Source of the DNA: DATKKM01 sp035542855
Lineage (GTDB): Bacteria; Chloroflexota; Dehalococcoidia; SM23-28-2; RBG-16-64-32
DNA length: 22,792 bases
Reading direction: 5' to 3'
Assembly: GCA_035542855.1 (NCBI GenBank)
Contig: DATKKM010000087.1
Span: 1-22,792, forward strand
A program made the position numbers and the translations under genes. Below, piece by piece: positions 1 to 8,083 of this stretch. The notes beneath the pieces are model-generated. The model saw only the letters and a list, made by a program, of their open reading frames with translations, ran no database searches and was not told where the DNA came from. Every line of letters begins with the position of its first letter. The stretch's first letter is position 1.

Positions 1-1
1 C

Positions 2-1402
2 AAGCGCTGGGTGCTGCACGCCCCCGAAGACCTGATGGTCTATGAATACGACGCCACGATCGAGCGCGGCCTGCCGGAGGCGGTCGTGCTGCCGGCGACC
101 AGCCAGCAAGTGGCGGCGGCGGTTCGCATTGCCCGCAGGCACAACTTGCCGGTGACCGCGCGCGGCTCCGGCACGGGCCTTTCCGGCGGCGCTATCCCCT
201 GCGAAGGCGGCGTCGTCATAGTCACCAGCCGCATGAACCGCATCCTGGAGATCGACGCCGAGAGCCGGCTGGCCGTGGTGCAGCCGGGGGTGATCAACCT
301 GCACATCTCACAGGCGGTGGCGGATCTCGGGCTGTACTTCGCGCCCGACCCGTCCAGCCAGCGCGCCTGCAGCATCGGCGGCAACGTCGCGGAGAACGCC
401 GGGGGGCCGCACTGCCTGCGCCTCGGCTCGACGGTGAACCACGTGCTGGGCCTGGAGATCGTGACCGCTGCCGGCGAGATCGTCGAAGTAGGCGGGCCAT
501 CCGGCGCGCCGGGCTACGACCTGACCGGAATCGTCGTCGGCTCCGAGGGTACGCTGGCGATCGTCACGAAGGTCATCGTGCGCCTGCTTCCGAAGGCGGA
601 GTCGATCGTCACGCTGCTGGCGATCTTCAACGAGGTGCGAGAGGCGTCGAATGCGGTCTCGGCGATCGTCTCGGCCGGCGTGCTGCCGGCGGCGCTGGAG
701 ATGATCGATAAGTACACGATGAAGGCTGTCGAGGACGCGCTGCACACTGGCTACCCGGTCGACGCCGGCGCCGCGCTCCTGATCGAGGTCGAGGGCCTGC
801 GCGAAGAGACGGCGGAGCAGGCCGCCGCCGCCCGCCGCATCTGCGAAGAGCAGGGCGCCCGCGAGATACAGACCGCCACCGAGGCGGCCGACCGGGAGCG
901 CCTCTGGGCCGGGCGCAAGGGCGCGCTCGGGGCGCTGGGCAGGCTCGCGCCGTCCTACTACATTCTCGACGGCGTAGTCCCGCGCACACGGCTGCCGGAG
1001 GTGCTGGACGGGGTGTACGAGGCCTGCGCGCGCTACGAAATGCCCGTCGCCAACGTCTTCCACGCCGGCGACGGCAATCTCCACCCCAACGTCCTCTTCG
1101 ACGAGCGCGTGCCCGGCGTCACCGAGCGCGTGCTAGAGCTGGGCGAGGAGATCATGCGCCTCTGCGTCGAGGCCGGCGGATCGATCACGGGAGAGCACGG
1201 CGTCGGCTACGAGAAACGGGACTACATGTCGTGGATCTTCTCGGAGGACGACCTGGAGGTGATGTCGCGGCTGAAGCGCGCGTTCGGCGCGGCAGAAGGC
1301 TTCAACCCCGGCAAGATGTTCCCGACGTCCAAGGGCTGCGGCGAGGTCACATCGCGCATGCGCGCCGCCATCGCCAAAGTCGGCGCGGGCGCCTACGTCT
1401 GA
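2..1402 (+). CDS. glcD: Glycolate oxidase subunit GlcD (FAD-linked), 5' partial
   Basis: FAD-binding catalytic subunit that oxidises glycolate (or a similar 2-hydroxy acid) to glyoxylate and passes electrons to GlcE/GlcF. The frame is open to the window edge. The residues KRW before the first possible GTG (position 11) look like normal family sequence, so the true start lies upstream. The N-terminal half is a PCMH-type FAD domain with GSGTGLSGG, then the SIGGNVAENAGG loop and VGSEGTLAIVT. The C-terminal half is an FAD-linked oxidase C domain with VFHAGDGNLHPN and GGSITGEHGVG. It is followed after 5 nt by glcE and then glcF, the usual subunit order. Relatives acting on D-lactate share this fold, but the complete D-E-F set favours glycolate oxidase. 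Family certain; substrate fairly sure. Confidence 0.93.
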   Translation, partial: KRWVLHAPEDLMVYEYDATIERGLPEAVVLPATSQQVAAAVRIARRHNLPVTARGSGTGLSGGAIPCEGGVVIVTSRMNRILEIDAESRLAVVQPGVINLHISQAVADLGLYFAPDPSSQRACSIGGNVAENAGGPHCLRLGSTVNHVLGLEIVTAAGEIVEVGGPSGAPGYDLTGIVVGSEGTLAIVTKVIVRLLPKAESIVTLLAIFNEVREASNAVSAIVSAGVLPAALEMIDKYTMKAVEDALHTGYPVDAGAALLIEVEGLREETAEQAAAARRICEEQGAREIQTATEAADRERLWAGRKGALGALGRLAPSYYILDGVVPRTRLPEVLDGVYEACARYEMPVANVFHAGDGNLHPNVLFDERVPGVTERVLELGEEIMRLCVEAGGSITGEHGVGYEKRDYMSWIFSEDDLEVMSRLKRAFGAAEGFNPGKMFPTSKGCGEVTSRMRAAIAKVGAGAYV

Positions 1403-1407
1403 GCGCC

Positions 1408-2610
1408 GTGGTCAAGCAAGCGTCCCTCGTCTCTGAGCTGGCCGAGATCATCGGCGGGCGCGGCACCGCTAACGGAACGAAAGCCGATGCCGTAGATGGC
1501 GTCATCCCGGAGGCCGTCGCCTCGCCGGGCACGTACGAAGAAGCCTGCCGCCTGCTCGCCCACGCCAACGAACGGCGGGTCGCCGTCATCCCGCTGGGCG
1601 GGCGGCAGCACGCGGGCCTCGGCAACATGCCGGCGCGCTATGCTATCGCGCTTGATACGCGACGGCTCTCCGGCGTGGTCGAGTTCGAACCGGCCGACCT
1701 GACGATCACGGTTCGCGCCGGGACAATCCTGGGCGAGCTGCGGGCGGCCACCGCCGCGAGCGGCCTCACCGTGCCGTTTGATCCCTCCATCCCTGACGAC
1801 GCGACCGTTGGCGGGGTGCTGGCGGCGAACGTCTCCGGCCCGGCGCGCGTCTCACTCGGCCAGCCGCGCGACTTCACGATCGGCATGCGAGTGGTGGCGG
1901 CGGACGGGCGGCTGACGCGGGCGGGCGGCAAGGTGGTGAAGAACGTCGCCGGCTACGACCTCTGCAAGCTGTACATCGGCTCGCTGGGCACGCTGGCGGT
2001 GATCGTCGAGGCCACGTTCAAGACGGTGCCGCTGCCGCAGAAGCAGCTCGCGCTTGCCTTCGGATTCGCGGATCCCGGCGCCGCCTGCCGTCACGTCTCG
2101 GACGCCGTCCGCGCCGGGCTGAAGGTGCGCTCGGCGCTCCTCACCCGGGAGGCCTCCTACATCGAACTGGCCGGCACGCCGGAAGCGGTGGCCCGGTCAG
2201 AGTTCGATATCGCCGCCGCTGCAAGCAAGCTCGGGGCAGCGCAGATCGCAGCGGCGCCTCCGAAGCCGCTCGATGCTCCGGTCATCGCGCGCATCGAGGC
2301 CCTGCCCTCGCGGCTGCCCGCCCTTCTCTCCGAGGCGGCGACTGCGTTTCCCGACGCCGATATCGCCGCTCAGCCATGGGACGGCGTGTGCCGCATCGGA
2401 GTAAGCGAGGCCGGCGCGATCGAAGCCGTGCGCGCGATCGCCGTCCGTCACGGCGGGCCATGCGTCGTCGAATGCTGCCCGGCCGAAGCCAAGCGCGCGC
2501 TCGACGTGTTCGGCCCGCGGCCGCCGGCGTTCGAGCTGATGCGCGCGGTCAAGCGCGAGCTCGATCCGAACGGCGTGCTCTCCCCCGGGCGCTTCGTGGG
2601 GCGGCTGTGA
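1408..2610 (+). CDS. glcE: Glycolate oxidase FAD-binding subunit GlcE
   Basis: Second flavin-binding subunit of the glycolate oxidase complex, about 400 residues. I chose the GTG at 1408, 5 nt after the glcD stop. The frame is open further upstream, but that part overlaps glcD and has no family similarity. Visible marks are a PCMH FAD-binding core with VIPLGGRQHAGLGN near residues 50-65, TVGGVLAANVSGP, and the hallmark GGKVVKNVAGYDLCKL followed by GSLGTLAVI. The C-terminal part is less conserved and ends with the typical LDPNGVLSPGRF segment. The stop codon overlaps the glcF start (TGATG), which implies translational coupling. It presumably forms a membrane-associated complex with GlcD and the iron-sulfur subunit GlcF. 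Confidence 0.92.
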   Translation: MVKQASLVSELAEIIGGRGTANGTKADAVDGVIPEAVASPGTYEEACRLLAHANERRVAVIPLGGRQHAGLGNMPARYAIALDTRRLSGVVEFEPADLTITVRAGTILGELRAATAASGLTVPFDPSIPDDATVGGVLAANVSGPARVSLGQPRDFTIGMRVVAADGRLTRAGGKVVKNVAGYDLCKLYIGSLGTLAVIVEATFKTVPLPQKQLALAFGFADPGAACRHVSDAVRAGLKVRSALLTREASYIELAGTPEAVARSEFDIAAAASKLGAAQIAAAPPKPLDAPVIARIEALPSRLPALLSEAATAFPDADIAAQPWDGVCRIGVSEAGAIEAVRAIAVRHGGPCVVECCPAEAKRALDVFGPRPPAFELMRAVKRELDPNGVLSPGRFVGRL

Positions 2611-3866
2611 TGCGGGAGACGCCGGCCGCCTGGCCTTCTGACGCGGACCTCTCGCGTTGCGTGCGCTGCGGCTTCTGCCTGCAGGCCTGCCCCACGTTCG
2701 TGGCTACCGGGCTGGAGACCGAATCCCCGCGCGGGCGGCTATACCTGATGCGCGCGCTGGCCGAAGGCGTCGCGGTCCCCACGGCGAACGCGCTGGGCCA
2801 CCTGGACCAGTGCCTGCAGTGCCGCAACTGCGAGGCCGTCTGCCCGTCCGGTGTGTCCTACGGCCGCGTGATGGAACAGGCGCGCGCCCGCGTCCTCGAA
2901 TCGAAGGGGGCGCCGCTGGCCTGGAAGCTGCGCTCACTCTTCCTGCGAGAGGTCATCGCCAAACCAACCCGCATGCGCGTGTTCGCAGGCGGGCTGCGGC
3001 TGGCGCAGATCAGCGGCCTGCGCTCGCTCGGCGAAAAGCTGCCGCTGGTGGGAGACCGGGCGCTCCTCGCGCCGCGCATCGCACGGCGCCCGTTCTCAGA
3101 TAGCGGCGTGCTGGCGGAGCCGCCAGGCGCTGCACGCAACGTGGCGATGCTCACCGGCTGCATCATGCCGTACGCCTACCCGAGCGTGCACCGCGCGACC
3201 GTGCGCGTCCTGGCCCGCAACGGCTGCCGGGTCAGCGCTCCCGCCTCGCAGGTCTGCTGCGGCGCGCTCCACGCCCACAACGGGGACGCCCGCACGGCCC
3301 GCCTGCTGGCTCGCGCTAACATCGACGCCTTCCTGGCCGAGGAGCCGGACGCGATCATTGTGAACTCGGCGGGCTGTGGCGCGGCGATGAAGGAGTACGG
3401 CCAGCAGCTGGCCAGCGACGAGGAATATCGCGACAAGGCACGCCAGTTCGGCACGCTTGTCCGCGACGTCAGCGAGTTCCTCGCCGAGTTGCCCTTGGAG
3501 GCTCCGGCGGGCAGCGTCGGGGCCGTAGTGACGTACCAGGACTCCTGCCACCTGGCGCACGCTCAGCGCATCACGCGGGCGCCCAGGCAGCTTCTGGAGG
3601 CGATCCCGGGCCTGCGCCTGGTTGAGATGGCGCGGCCGGACCGCTGCTGCGGCAGCGCCGGCGTGTACTCCCTGACGCAGCCGGAGATGTCGCTGGGGCT
3701 GCTGGACGGCAGGATGGCGGACGTCCGCGCGACGGGCGCCTCGCTCATCGCGACGGCGAACCCGGGCTGCATGTCGCAGCTGGAGGCGGGCGTCCGGCGA
3801 GAGGGGATGGCGGCCCGCGTCCTGCATGTCGTGGAGTTGCTGGACCGCGCCTACCGGGCCGGCTGA
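2610..3866 (+). CDS. glcF: Glycolate oxidase iron-sulfur subunit GlcF
   Basis: Electron-transfer subunit, 418 residues. The ATG at 2610 overlaps the glcE stop, and the protein then starts just before the first cluster motif. The longer open frame from 2376 only shadows glcE. Two [4Fe-4S] ferredoxin motifs are visible: C17-x2-C20-x2-C23-x3-C27 (CVRCGFCLQACP) and C68-x2-C71-x2-C74-x3-C78 (CLQCRNCEAVCP). Downstream are two CCG-type cysteine-rich domains, one with VCCGALHAHNG and SAGCG, the other with DSCHLAHAQ and RCCGSAGVY. This is the standard GlcF architecture, probably delivering electrons to the respiratory chain. It ends the glc operon; the next gene begins after a 289-nt gap with its own promoter. 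A 5-bp GCCGG/CCGGC dyad covers the stop codon but has no T-run. Confidence 0.93.
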   Translation: MRETPAAWPSDADLSRCVRCGFCLQACPTFVATGLETESPRGRLYLMRALAEGVAVPTANALGHLDQCLQCRNCEAVCPSGVSYGRVMEQARARVLESKGAPLAWKLRSLFLREVIAKPTRMRVFAGGLRLAQISGLRSLGEKLPLVGDRALLAPRIARRPFSDSGVLAEPPGAARNVAMLTGCIMPYAYPSVHRATVRVLARNGCRVSAPASQVCCGALHAHNGDARTARLLARANIDAFLAEEPDAIIVNSAGCGAAMKEYGQQLASDEEYRDKARQFGTLVRDVSEFLAELPLEAPAGSVGAVVTYQDSCHLAHAQRITRAPRQLLEAIPGLRLVEMARPDRCCGSAGVYSLTQPEMSLGLLDGRMADVRATGASLIATANPGCMSQLEAGVRREGMAARVLHVVELLDRAYRAG

Positions 3867-4155
3867 ACCGGCGGCGGGGCCGATTTCACTGGTTGTTCAC
3901 CACGTCGGATAGCTGTGTTTACCGCCAATGCACCGGTGGTCTGGCACACTGGCAGCGGTGGGGCAGATCAAGCGCTCTGGAAACCTGATTGCAGAAGTGC
4001 GGTGCTAGCAACGTAATGTGTCGATCAATAGATCACCAAACTTTCCCGATTGAGACGTGTAACGGGAAGAGGTGTTGGGCGTCTATTGCTCAACCAATTT
4101 TTCGGGCAGCCTCCGCACTCCGGCTTCCGACCGGCGCGGATAGTGAGGATGGATC
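3867..4155. other. Intergenic region between glcF and the ECF sigma gene
   Basis: This 289-nt stretch has no plausible gene and is visibly less GC-rich around 4010-4110 than its flanks. I see no clear intrinsic terminator for the glc operon. Its one strong signal is the ECF-type promoter at 4058-4083. A 6-bp inverted repeat, TTCCCG (4043-4048) and CGGGAA (4063-4068), brackets and touches the -35 element and could be an operator. Confidence 0.6.
4058..4083 (+). promoter_or_regulatory. Predicted ECF promoter of the sigma gene (TGTAAC-N16-CGTC)
   Basis: TGTAAC at 4058-4063, 16-nt spacer, CGTC at 4080-4083. An AAC-containing -35 with a CGTC-like -10 at 16-17 nt is the usual form of ECF sigma promoters. 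The same pair occurs exactly upstream of cpaB and of the glycosyltransferase gene, and nearly so upstream of flp. Its place about 70 nt before the sigma gene predicts autoregulation and a 5' UTR of roughly 65 nt. Confidence 0.75.
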
Positions 4156-4797
4156 ATGACCACAGCACGCACGGCGACTATCGGTAGGGCACAGAAGGCG
4201 GCGGCGGGGCAATCCACTTCAGCACCAATCAACGACGAGTCCCTCAAGGGGAGGGCGGAGGAAGCGGCCCCGGCCGTATCGGCCAATCTGGGCGAATTCT
4301 CCGATCTCTACCACGACTATTTCCCCAAGGTCTTCGCGTACGTCTACGGCCGCGTCCAGGACAAGGAAGTCTCGCTGGACATCGTCTCGGACGTCTTTGA
4401 GAAGGCCTACATGAAGATGAAGAGCCTCCGTTCACCGGACTCGTTCGGCTCGTGGCTGTTCACGATCGCCCGCAACGAGGTCTCCTCCCACTGGCGGAAG
4501 GAGAAGCCGGCGGCCAAGGCAGCGCAGGAAGCGGCCTGGGAGACGGAGATGCACCGCCAGCCCAAGAGCCCGGAAGAGACGCTCCTTCACGCGGAACGGC
4601 TGGCCGCGCTGGCCGCGCTGGTTCGCCAGCTGCCGCGCCGCGAGCAAGAGATCATCGCTCTCAAGTTTGACGCCGAGCTCACCAACCGGGAGATCGCCAA
4701 CGTCCTCAATACAAGCGAGGTCAACGTACGGGTCACCATTTTCCGCGCGCTGCGCAAGTTGCGGGAGCGGATGTCGGTTGGGGGCAATATCGCATGA
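4156..4797 (+). CDS. ECF-family RNA polymerase sigma factor
   Basis: Alternative sigma factor, 213 residues, cytoplasmic. After a low-complexity extension of about 45 residues comes sigma region 2 (about 47-117; LYHDYFPKVFAYVYGRV, then DIVSDVFEKAY and SFGSWLFTIARNEV). Region 4 follows (about 150-205; LPRREQEIIALKF, then the helix-turn-helix LTNREIANVLNTSEVNVRV). Regions 1.2 and 3 are absent, which defines the ECF class. The ATG at 4156 is preceded by GAGGATGG as ribosome binding site. The stop overlaps the next gene (ATGA), a putative anti-sigma factor. The promoter resembles those of the neighbouring pilus locus, so I infer that this factor drives itself and the Tad genes. The regulon is inference; the family is clear. 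Confidence 0.95.
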   Translation: MTTARTATIGRAQKAAAGQSTSAPINDESLKGRAEEAAPAVSANLGEFSDLYHDYFPKVFAYVYGRVQDKEVSLDIVSDVFEKAYMKMKSLRSPDSFGSWLFTIARNEVSSHWRKEKPAAKAAQEAAWETEMHRQPKSPEETLLHAERLAALAALVRQLPRREQEIIALKFDAELTNREIANVLNTSEVNVRVTIFRALRKLRERMSVGGNIA

Positions 4798-6068
4798 ATG
4801 AAAGGGAGCGGGCCGAAGCGTTGGCCCGCGCCATTGACGAACTGATACGGGGGGCGCAATCACCTGAGCCAGAATTCCACGACGAGGAGCTGCGTTCCCT
4901 GCTGCGCGTCGCCGGCGCCAGGCTGCAGCAGAGCAGCCAGGCGATCCTCAAGGCCGCCGACCACGAGACCGAGGTCTGGAGCCGGCTGGTAGACCGTCTC
5001 CAATCGACCGAGACACCACAGGACGCCGGCGAGCCCCGTGCTGAGGGAGATGAAGTGGGCGGGGCCGTCGCGGCAAGGCGCCAGATGGCGGAGGAAGTCC
5101 ACCAGCTGGCCGAAAAGCACCGCGATGAGGTCTGGCGACGCGTCCAGGAACGCATCGCCGGCAACGCCCGCACCCGCAAGAAGGGCATTTTCTCCTTCTT
5201 GCAGGCGCGCACAGAGGGGGACCTCCCACCGCCCTCCCGCACGCGCCTGATCCCCACCGGCGACTCTGACCTGGACAGCCTGCTCCGGGTGGCCCTCAGC
5301 GGCAGCACGTCCCTGCGCGAAGCTGGGGAGCGGTCCCTGGGCGGCACACAGGTGCAGCTGCAGGCGCGAATGCGCACGGATCCGGGCCGCCGCCGGGCTC
5401 CCGCGCCGGAAGCGCACGCACCAAGAGCGCCGTGGCTCCGCGCCGGCGCTGTCGCGGTCGCCGTCGTCATCGCCGGAGTTGTGCTCGGCCCGATCCCCTT
5501 CACCGGCTTACCGGGTTCGCCCGCCGCGGAGGCCGCGCGCTACCTGGGCCAGCACCTGGGCGTCACGGAGACAGCGGCCACGCCGCCCGCGCCCGGCGAC
5601 GCAACGACATTCGCAGGGCAGGACACTACGGCAGCGGAGGCCGGCGCTCTCCTTGGCCTCCCGCTGGTCGCGCCGGCACATATGCTTGGCCTGGACCTCA
5701 ACTCGCAACGCTACTTCGCGCAGGGCATCACGGGCAGCGAGTCCGGCAGCTTCGTGGCCAGCTATTCGAGCGCGGACGGCAGCTCCACGCTGGCCCTCTA
5801 CGAAGAAGCGGCCGGCGGCAGCGACTTCGCCGCCCCTGACGGGACCGTTCGGGACGTCACGGTAGCCGGAAGCACGGCCTCCTACTTCGAAGGGGGCTGG
5901 ACGCAGAGCGAGCACGGCGCGCTCACCTGGCAGACCACCGGCATACAGACGCTGGTCTTTGAACAGGAAGGCGTGCGCTTCACCATGACATACAAGGGGC
6001 CGCAGATCGACCCGGGCGACTTCGCCGCCGCCGCGACCGCGGCCACTGCGGCGCTCGTTCGTTCCTAG
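4794..6068 (+). CDS. Putative membrane-anchored anti-sigma factor
   Basis: 424 residues, starting on an ATGA overlap with the sigma gene, the classic arrangement of an ECF sigma factor and its regulator. Residues 1-205 are charged, helical and presumably cytoplasmic. There is one hydrophobic segment at about 213-232 (AVAVAVVIAGVVLGPI). Residues 233-424 would be outside; their second half (about 285-424, with LGLPLVAPAHMLGLDL and VRFTMTYKG) resembles the DUF4367-type domain seen in other extracytoplasmic sigma regulators. No HxxxCxxC zinc anti-sigma motif is visible, and the cytoplasmic part is much longer than the usual 80-100 residues. The role therefore rests on position and topology. Its stop codon TAG at 6066-6068 overlaps the stop of the convergent PPK2 gene. 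Confidence 0.7.
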   Translation: MNERERAEALARAIDELIRGAQSPEPEFHDEELRSLLRVAGARLQQSSQAILKAADHETEVWSRLVDRLQSTETPQDAGEPRAEGDEVGGAVAARRQMAEEVHQLAEKHRDEVWRRVQERIAGNARTRKKGIFSFLQARTEGDLPPPSRTRLIPTGDSDLDSLLRVALSGSTSLREAGERSLGGTQVQLQARMRTDPGRRRAPAPEAHAPRAPWLRAGAVAVAVVIAGVVLGPIPFTGLPGSPAAEAARYLGQHLGVTETAATPPAPGDATTFAGQDTTAAEAGALLGLPLVAPAHMLGLDLNSQRYFAQGITGSESGSFVASYSSADGSSTLALYEEAAGGSDFAAPDGTVRDVTVAGSTASYFEGGWTQSEHGALTWQTTGIQTLVFEQEGVRFTMTYKGPQIDPGDFAAAATAATAALVRS

Positions 6069-6952
6069 GCGTCGCCCTCGGCCAGGAGCGCCGCCTTCGC
6101 CTCATCCAGCTCTTTGCGCATCGCGTCCGTGACCCTGGGGTAGCCGGGGCCCAGCGTTTCCAGCGCGTGGATGATCGCGTCCGCTACCACCAGGCGCGTG
6201 AACCACTTGTAATCGGCGGGGATGACGTACCACGGCGCCTCCTTCGACGAGGTGTGCTGGATCACCTCCTGGTAGGCGGCCATGTACTCGTCCCAGTGCT
6301 GCCGCTCCGCGATATCGGCCATCGAGAACTTCCAGCTCTTGTTCGGCTGGTCGATGCGGGCGAGAAAGCGCTTCCGCTGTTCCCTGCGAGAGAGGTTCAG
6401 GTAGAACTTCAGGATCACGGTGCCGTGCCTGGCCAGGTATTGCTCCAGGATGCGCGCGTCCAGGAAGCGCTGCTGCCACACATCACCCTTCAGCAACTCC
6501 GGCGGAATCCTCTCCTTCTCCAGCAGCTCCGGGTGCACGCGCACCACGAGCATCTCTTCGTAGTAGGAGCGGTTGAAGATGCCGATACGGCCGCGCTCCG
6601 GGAGGGCCCGCACCGCCCGCCAGAGGTAATCATGCCGCAACTCCTCATCTGACGGTGCGCGGAAGGAGTGCACCTCGCAGCCCTGGGGGTTGACGCCGGA
6701 CATGACGTGCTTGATCGCGCTGTCTTTGCCGGCCGCGTCCAGCGCCTGGAAGATCACCAGCAGGGAGTAGCGGTCCTGGGCCCAGAGGCGCTCCTGGAGC
6801 CGGGCCAGCTCCGCGATGCCGGCCTGCAGCGTCTCAGCGGCTTCCTCCTGGGACGTCATCCCGTTCGTATCGGCGGGATCGAAGTCCTTGAGGCGGAAGT
6901 GGCTCCCGTCTTCGACGCGGTAGCGTGCGCTGAGGGTTCCGGGTTTGTCCAT
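6065..6952 (-). CDS. ppk2: PPK2-family polyphosphate kinase / polyphosphate:nucleotide phosphotransferase
   Basis: 295 residues. PPK2 enzymes transfer phosphate between inorganic polyphosphate and nucleotides. The P-loop LDAAGKDS lies at about 71-78 and the Walker B/lid region IGIFNRSYYEE at 123-133. NPQGCEVHSFRAPSDEE, WKFSMADI and APWYVIPADYKWF are typical of the polyphosphate:nucleotide phosphotransferase branch (TIGR03709-like). Length fits a single-domain enzyme. The start is an ATG 13 nt after the mini gene at 6966-7145, with only a weak ribosome site. As the last gene in this direction it may be read through from the Tad operon. Nucleotide specificity (AMP or ADP, A or G) cannot be told by eye. 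Confidence 0.9.
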   Translation of the reverse strand: MDKPGTLSARYRVEDGSHFRLKDFDPADTNGMTSQEEAAETLQAGIAELARLQERLWAQDRYSLLVIFQALDAAGKDSAIKHVMSGVNPQGCEVHSFRAPSDEELRHDYLWRAVRALPERGRIGIFNRSYYEEMLVVRVHPELLEKERIPPELLKGDVWQQRFLDARILEQYLARHGTVILKFYLNLSRREQRKRFLARIDQPNKSWKFSMADIAERQHWDEYMAAYQEVIQHTSSKEAPWYVIPADYKWFTRLVVADAIIHALETLGPGYPRVTDAMRKELDEAKAALLAEGDA

Positions 6953-6965
6953 CGTGAGGACGATG

Positions 6966-7145
6966 TTACTCTAGGTCTTCCCTCGCGCGGCGTTCTCGCA
7001 TCATCTCGAACAGCAGGTTCTCCACGACCATGAGGAGCAGGAGCACCTGGCGTTGCTGACGGCGCGACATGCGCGCCAGCATCTGCAGGAGTTCCGGATC
7101 GATCTTTTCGGCCAGGGCCAGGCGGTCATCTGTAAAGTCGGGCAT
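6966..7145 (-). CDS. 59-residue protein related to the C-terminal domain of the adjacent XRE regulators
   Basis: Small gene read directly from the sequence: ATG at 7145-7143, TAA at 6968-6966. It starts 3 nt after the stop of the upstream regulator gene. Its core IDPELLQMLARMSRRQQ aligns with VDPELLRFLARFPREQQ and VDDELLQYLAGLSREKQ of the two XRE proteins, including the following leucine-rich helix. It has no helix-turn-helix. I infer a free-standing copy of their C-terminal (probably oligomerisation) domain, perhaps able to form mixed complexes with the regulators. It could instead be a decayed third regulator. Spacing and the intact frame argue for a real gene; function unknown. Confidence 0.7.
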   Translation of the reverse strand: MPDFTDDRLALAEKIDPELLQMLARMSRRQQRQVLLLLMVVENLLFEMMRERRAREDLE

Positions 7146-7148
7146 GCA

Positions 7149-7595
7149 TTAGTTCCCGACCTTACTAAACTCCGTTTCCGCCTGAACGTTACTGCCGTCC
7201 TGGGCTGTTTGCGGGGTTATGAACGTTTCCGTGGCAGCCGCCTCCACCGCGATCAGCTTCTCAATCCCTTCCAGCAGCGAGAGCAATCGCCGTTGCTTTT
7301 CCCGGGAGAGGCCGGCCAGGTACTGGAGGAGCTCGTCGTCCACGGTGGACTCGTAGCCCTGGTACAGCCGGCGGAGTGTACGGACGGTGGGGTAGCCCGC
7401 TGCCTCGAACAGCTCATCGGCATCGACGTGCATGGCTTCCGCCACGCGCAAGAGCACCGCCGCGGAAGGGTTCTTCACCTCGCCGTTCTCCAGCTGGGAG
7501 AGATACCCCTGCGAGACTGCGGAGCCGTGCGCCAGCTGCCCCTGGGTGAGGCCGCTACCCTCGCGCAGTTGGCGGATCCTGTCGCCTAGTTTCAT
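7149..7595 (-). CDS. XRE-family transcriptional regulator (second of two)
   Basis: 148 residues. Residues 1-65 form an HTH_3/XRE domain (LGDRIRQLREGSGLTQGQLA, then VSQGYLSQLENGEVKNPSAA). A C-terminal region follows with the VDDELLQYLAGLSREK motif shared with its neighbours, then an acidic/polar tail. I chose the ATG at 7595 because GAGGGAAA precedes it and the HTH begins at once; the open frame to 7784 overlaps no known domain. It lies 43 nt after the first regulator and 3 nt before the mini gene. The two are clearly tandem paralogues. At the end of the Tad operon they probably control pilus expression, but no target is shown. Confidence 0.9.
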   Translation of the reverse strand: MKLGDRIRQLREGSGLTQGQLAHGSAVSQGYLSQLENGEVKNPSAAVLLRVAEAMHVDADELFEAAGYPTVRTLRRLYQGYESTVDDELLQYLAGLSREKQRRLLSLLEGIEKLIAVEAAATETFITPQTAQDGSNVQAETEFSKVGN

Positions 7596-7638
7596 GGTCT
7601 TTCCCTCAGTTCCCTGTGCCACCATCGCCAGACTGCCT

Positions 7639-8073
7639 CTAGCTGCGGGCCGGGCTGGTGGCCCGGCTGCGCCTTTCGGCTGACCTGTGCTGTGCCGGCC
7701 GGTGGGCGGCTGCCTCTTCCTCGGCCGCCTGCTGGCGCTGGTCCAGACCCTCCAGCAGGCGCAGGAGGTGCATCTGCTGCTCACGCGGGAAGCGGGCCAG
7801 GAAGCGCAGGAGCTCCGGGTCGACCGTGACCTCGTACTCCTCCTCTTTTCCAGCGGCGGGGATGTGGTTGTAGCCCGCGGCGGTCATCAGCACTCTGGGG
7901 TCAATGTGCAGCGCCTGGGCGAGGCGGAAGATCACCGCCGCGCTGGGGTTCTGCACTTCATCATTCTCCAGCTGCGAAAGGTAGCCCTGGCTGAGCTGGC
8001 CCTGCGCAGACAGCTGCGCCTGACTCATCCCCAGCTCCTCGCGGAGTTCGCGAATCTTCTTTCCAAGTGCCAT
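7639..8073 (-). CDS. XRE-family transcriptional regulator (first of two)
   Basis: 144 residues with an N-terminal XRE helix-turn-helix (LGKKIRELREELGMSQAQLS, then LSQGYLSQLENDEVQNPSAA) and a C-terminal VDPELLRFLARFPREQ segment. A charged Ala/Glu/Arg-rich tail follows that looks disordered. The ATG at 8073 follows AGGGACC, 10 nt after the tadC stop, so it is very likely cotranscribed with the pilus assembly genes. The recognition-helix region SQGYLSQLEN is nearly identical in the downstream paralogue, so both may bind the same operator. Fold certain; targets unknown. Confidence 0.9.
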   Translation of the reverse strand: MALGKKIRELREELGMSQAQLSAQGQLSQGYLSQLENDEVQNPSAAVIFRLAQALHIDPRVLMTAAGYNHIPAAGKEEEYEVTVDPELLRFLARFPREQQMHLLRLLEGLDQRQQAAEEEAAAHRPAQHRSAERRSRATSPARS

Positions 8074-8083
8074 CGGCCGGTCC

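Noticed and set aside
1231..1407. Upstream extension of the glcE frame inside glcD
   Set aside because: Out of frame with glcD and without family similarity; the GTG at 1408 gives a normal GlcE.
3850..3885. Intrinsic terminator after glcF (GCCGG/CCGGC dyad)
   Set aside because: The stem is only 5 bp, overlaps the stop codon and has no T-run.
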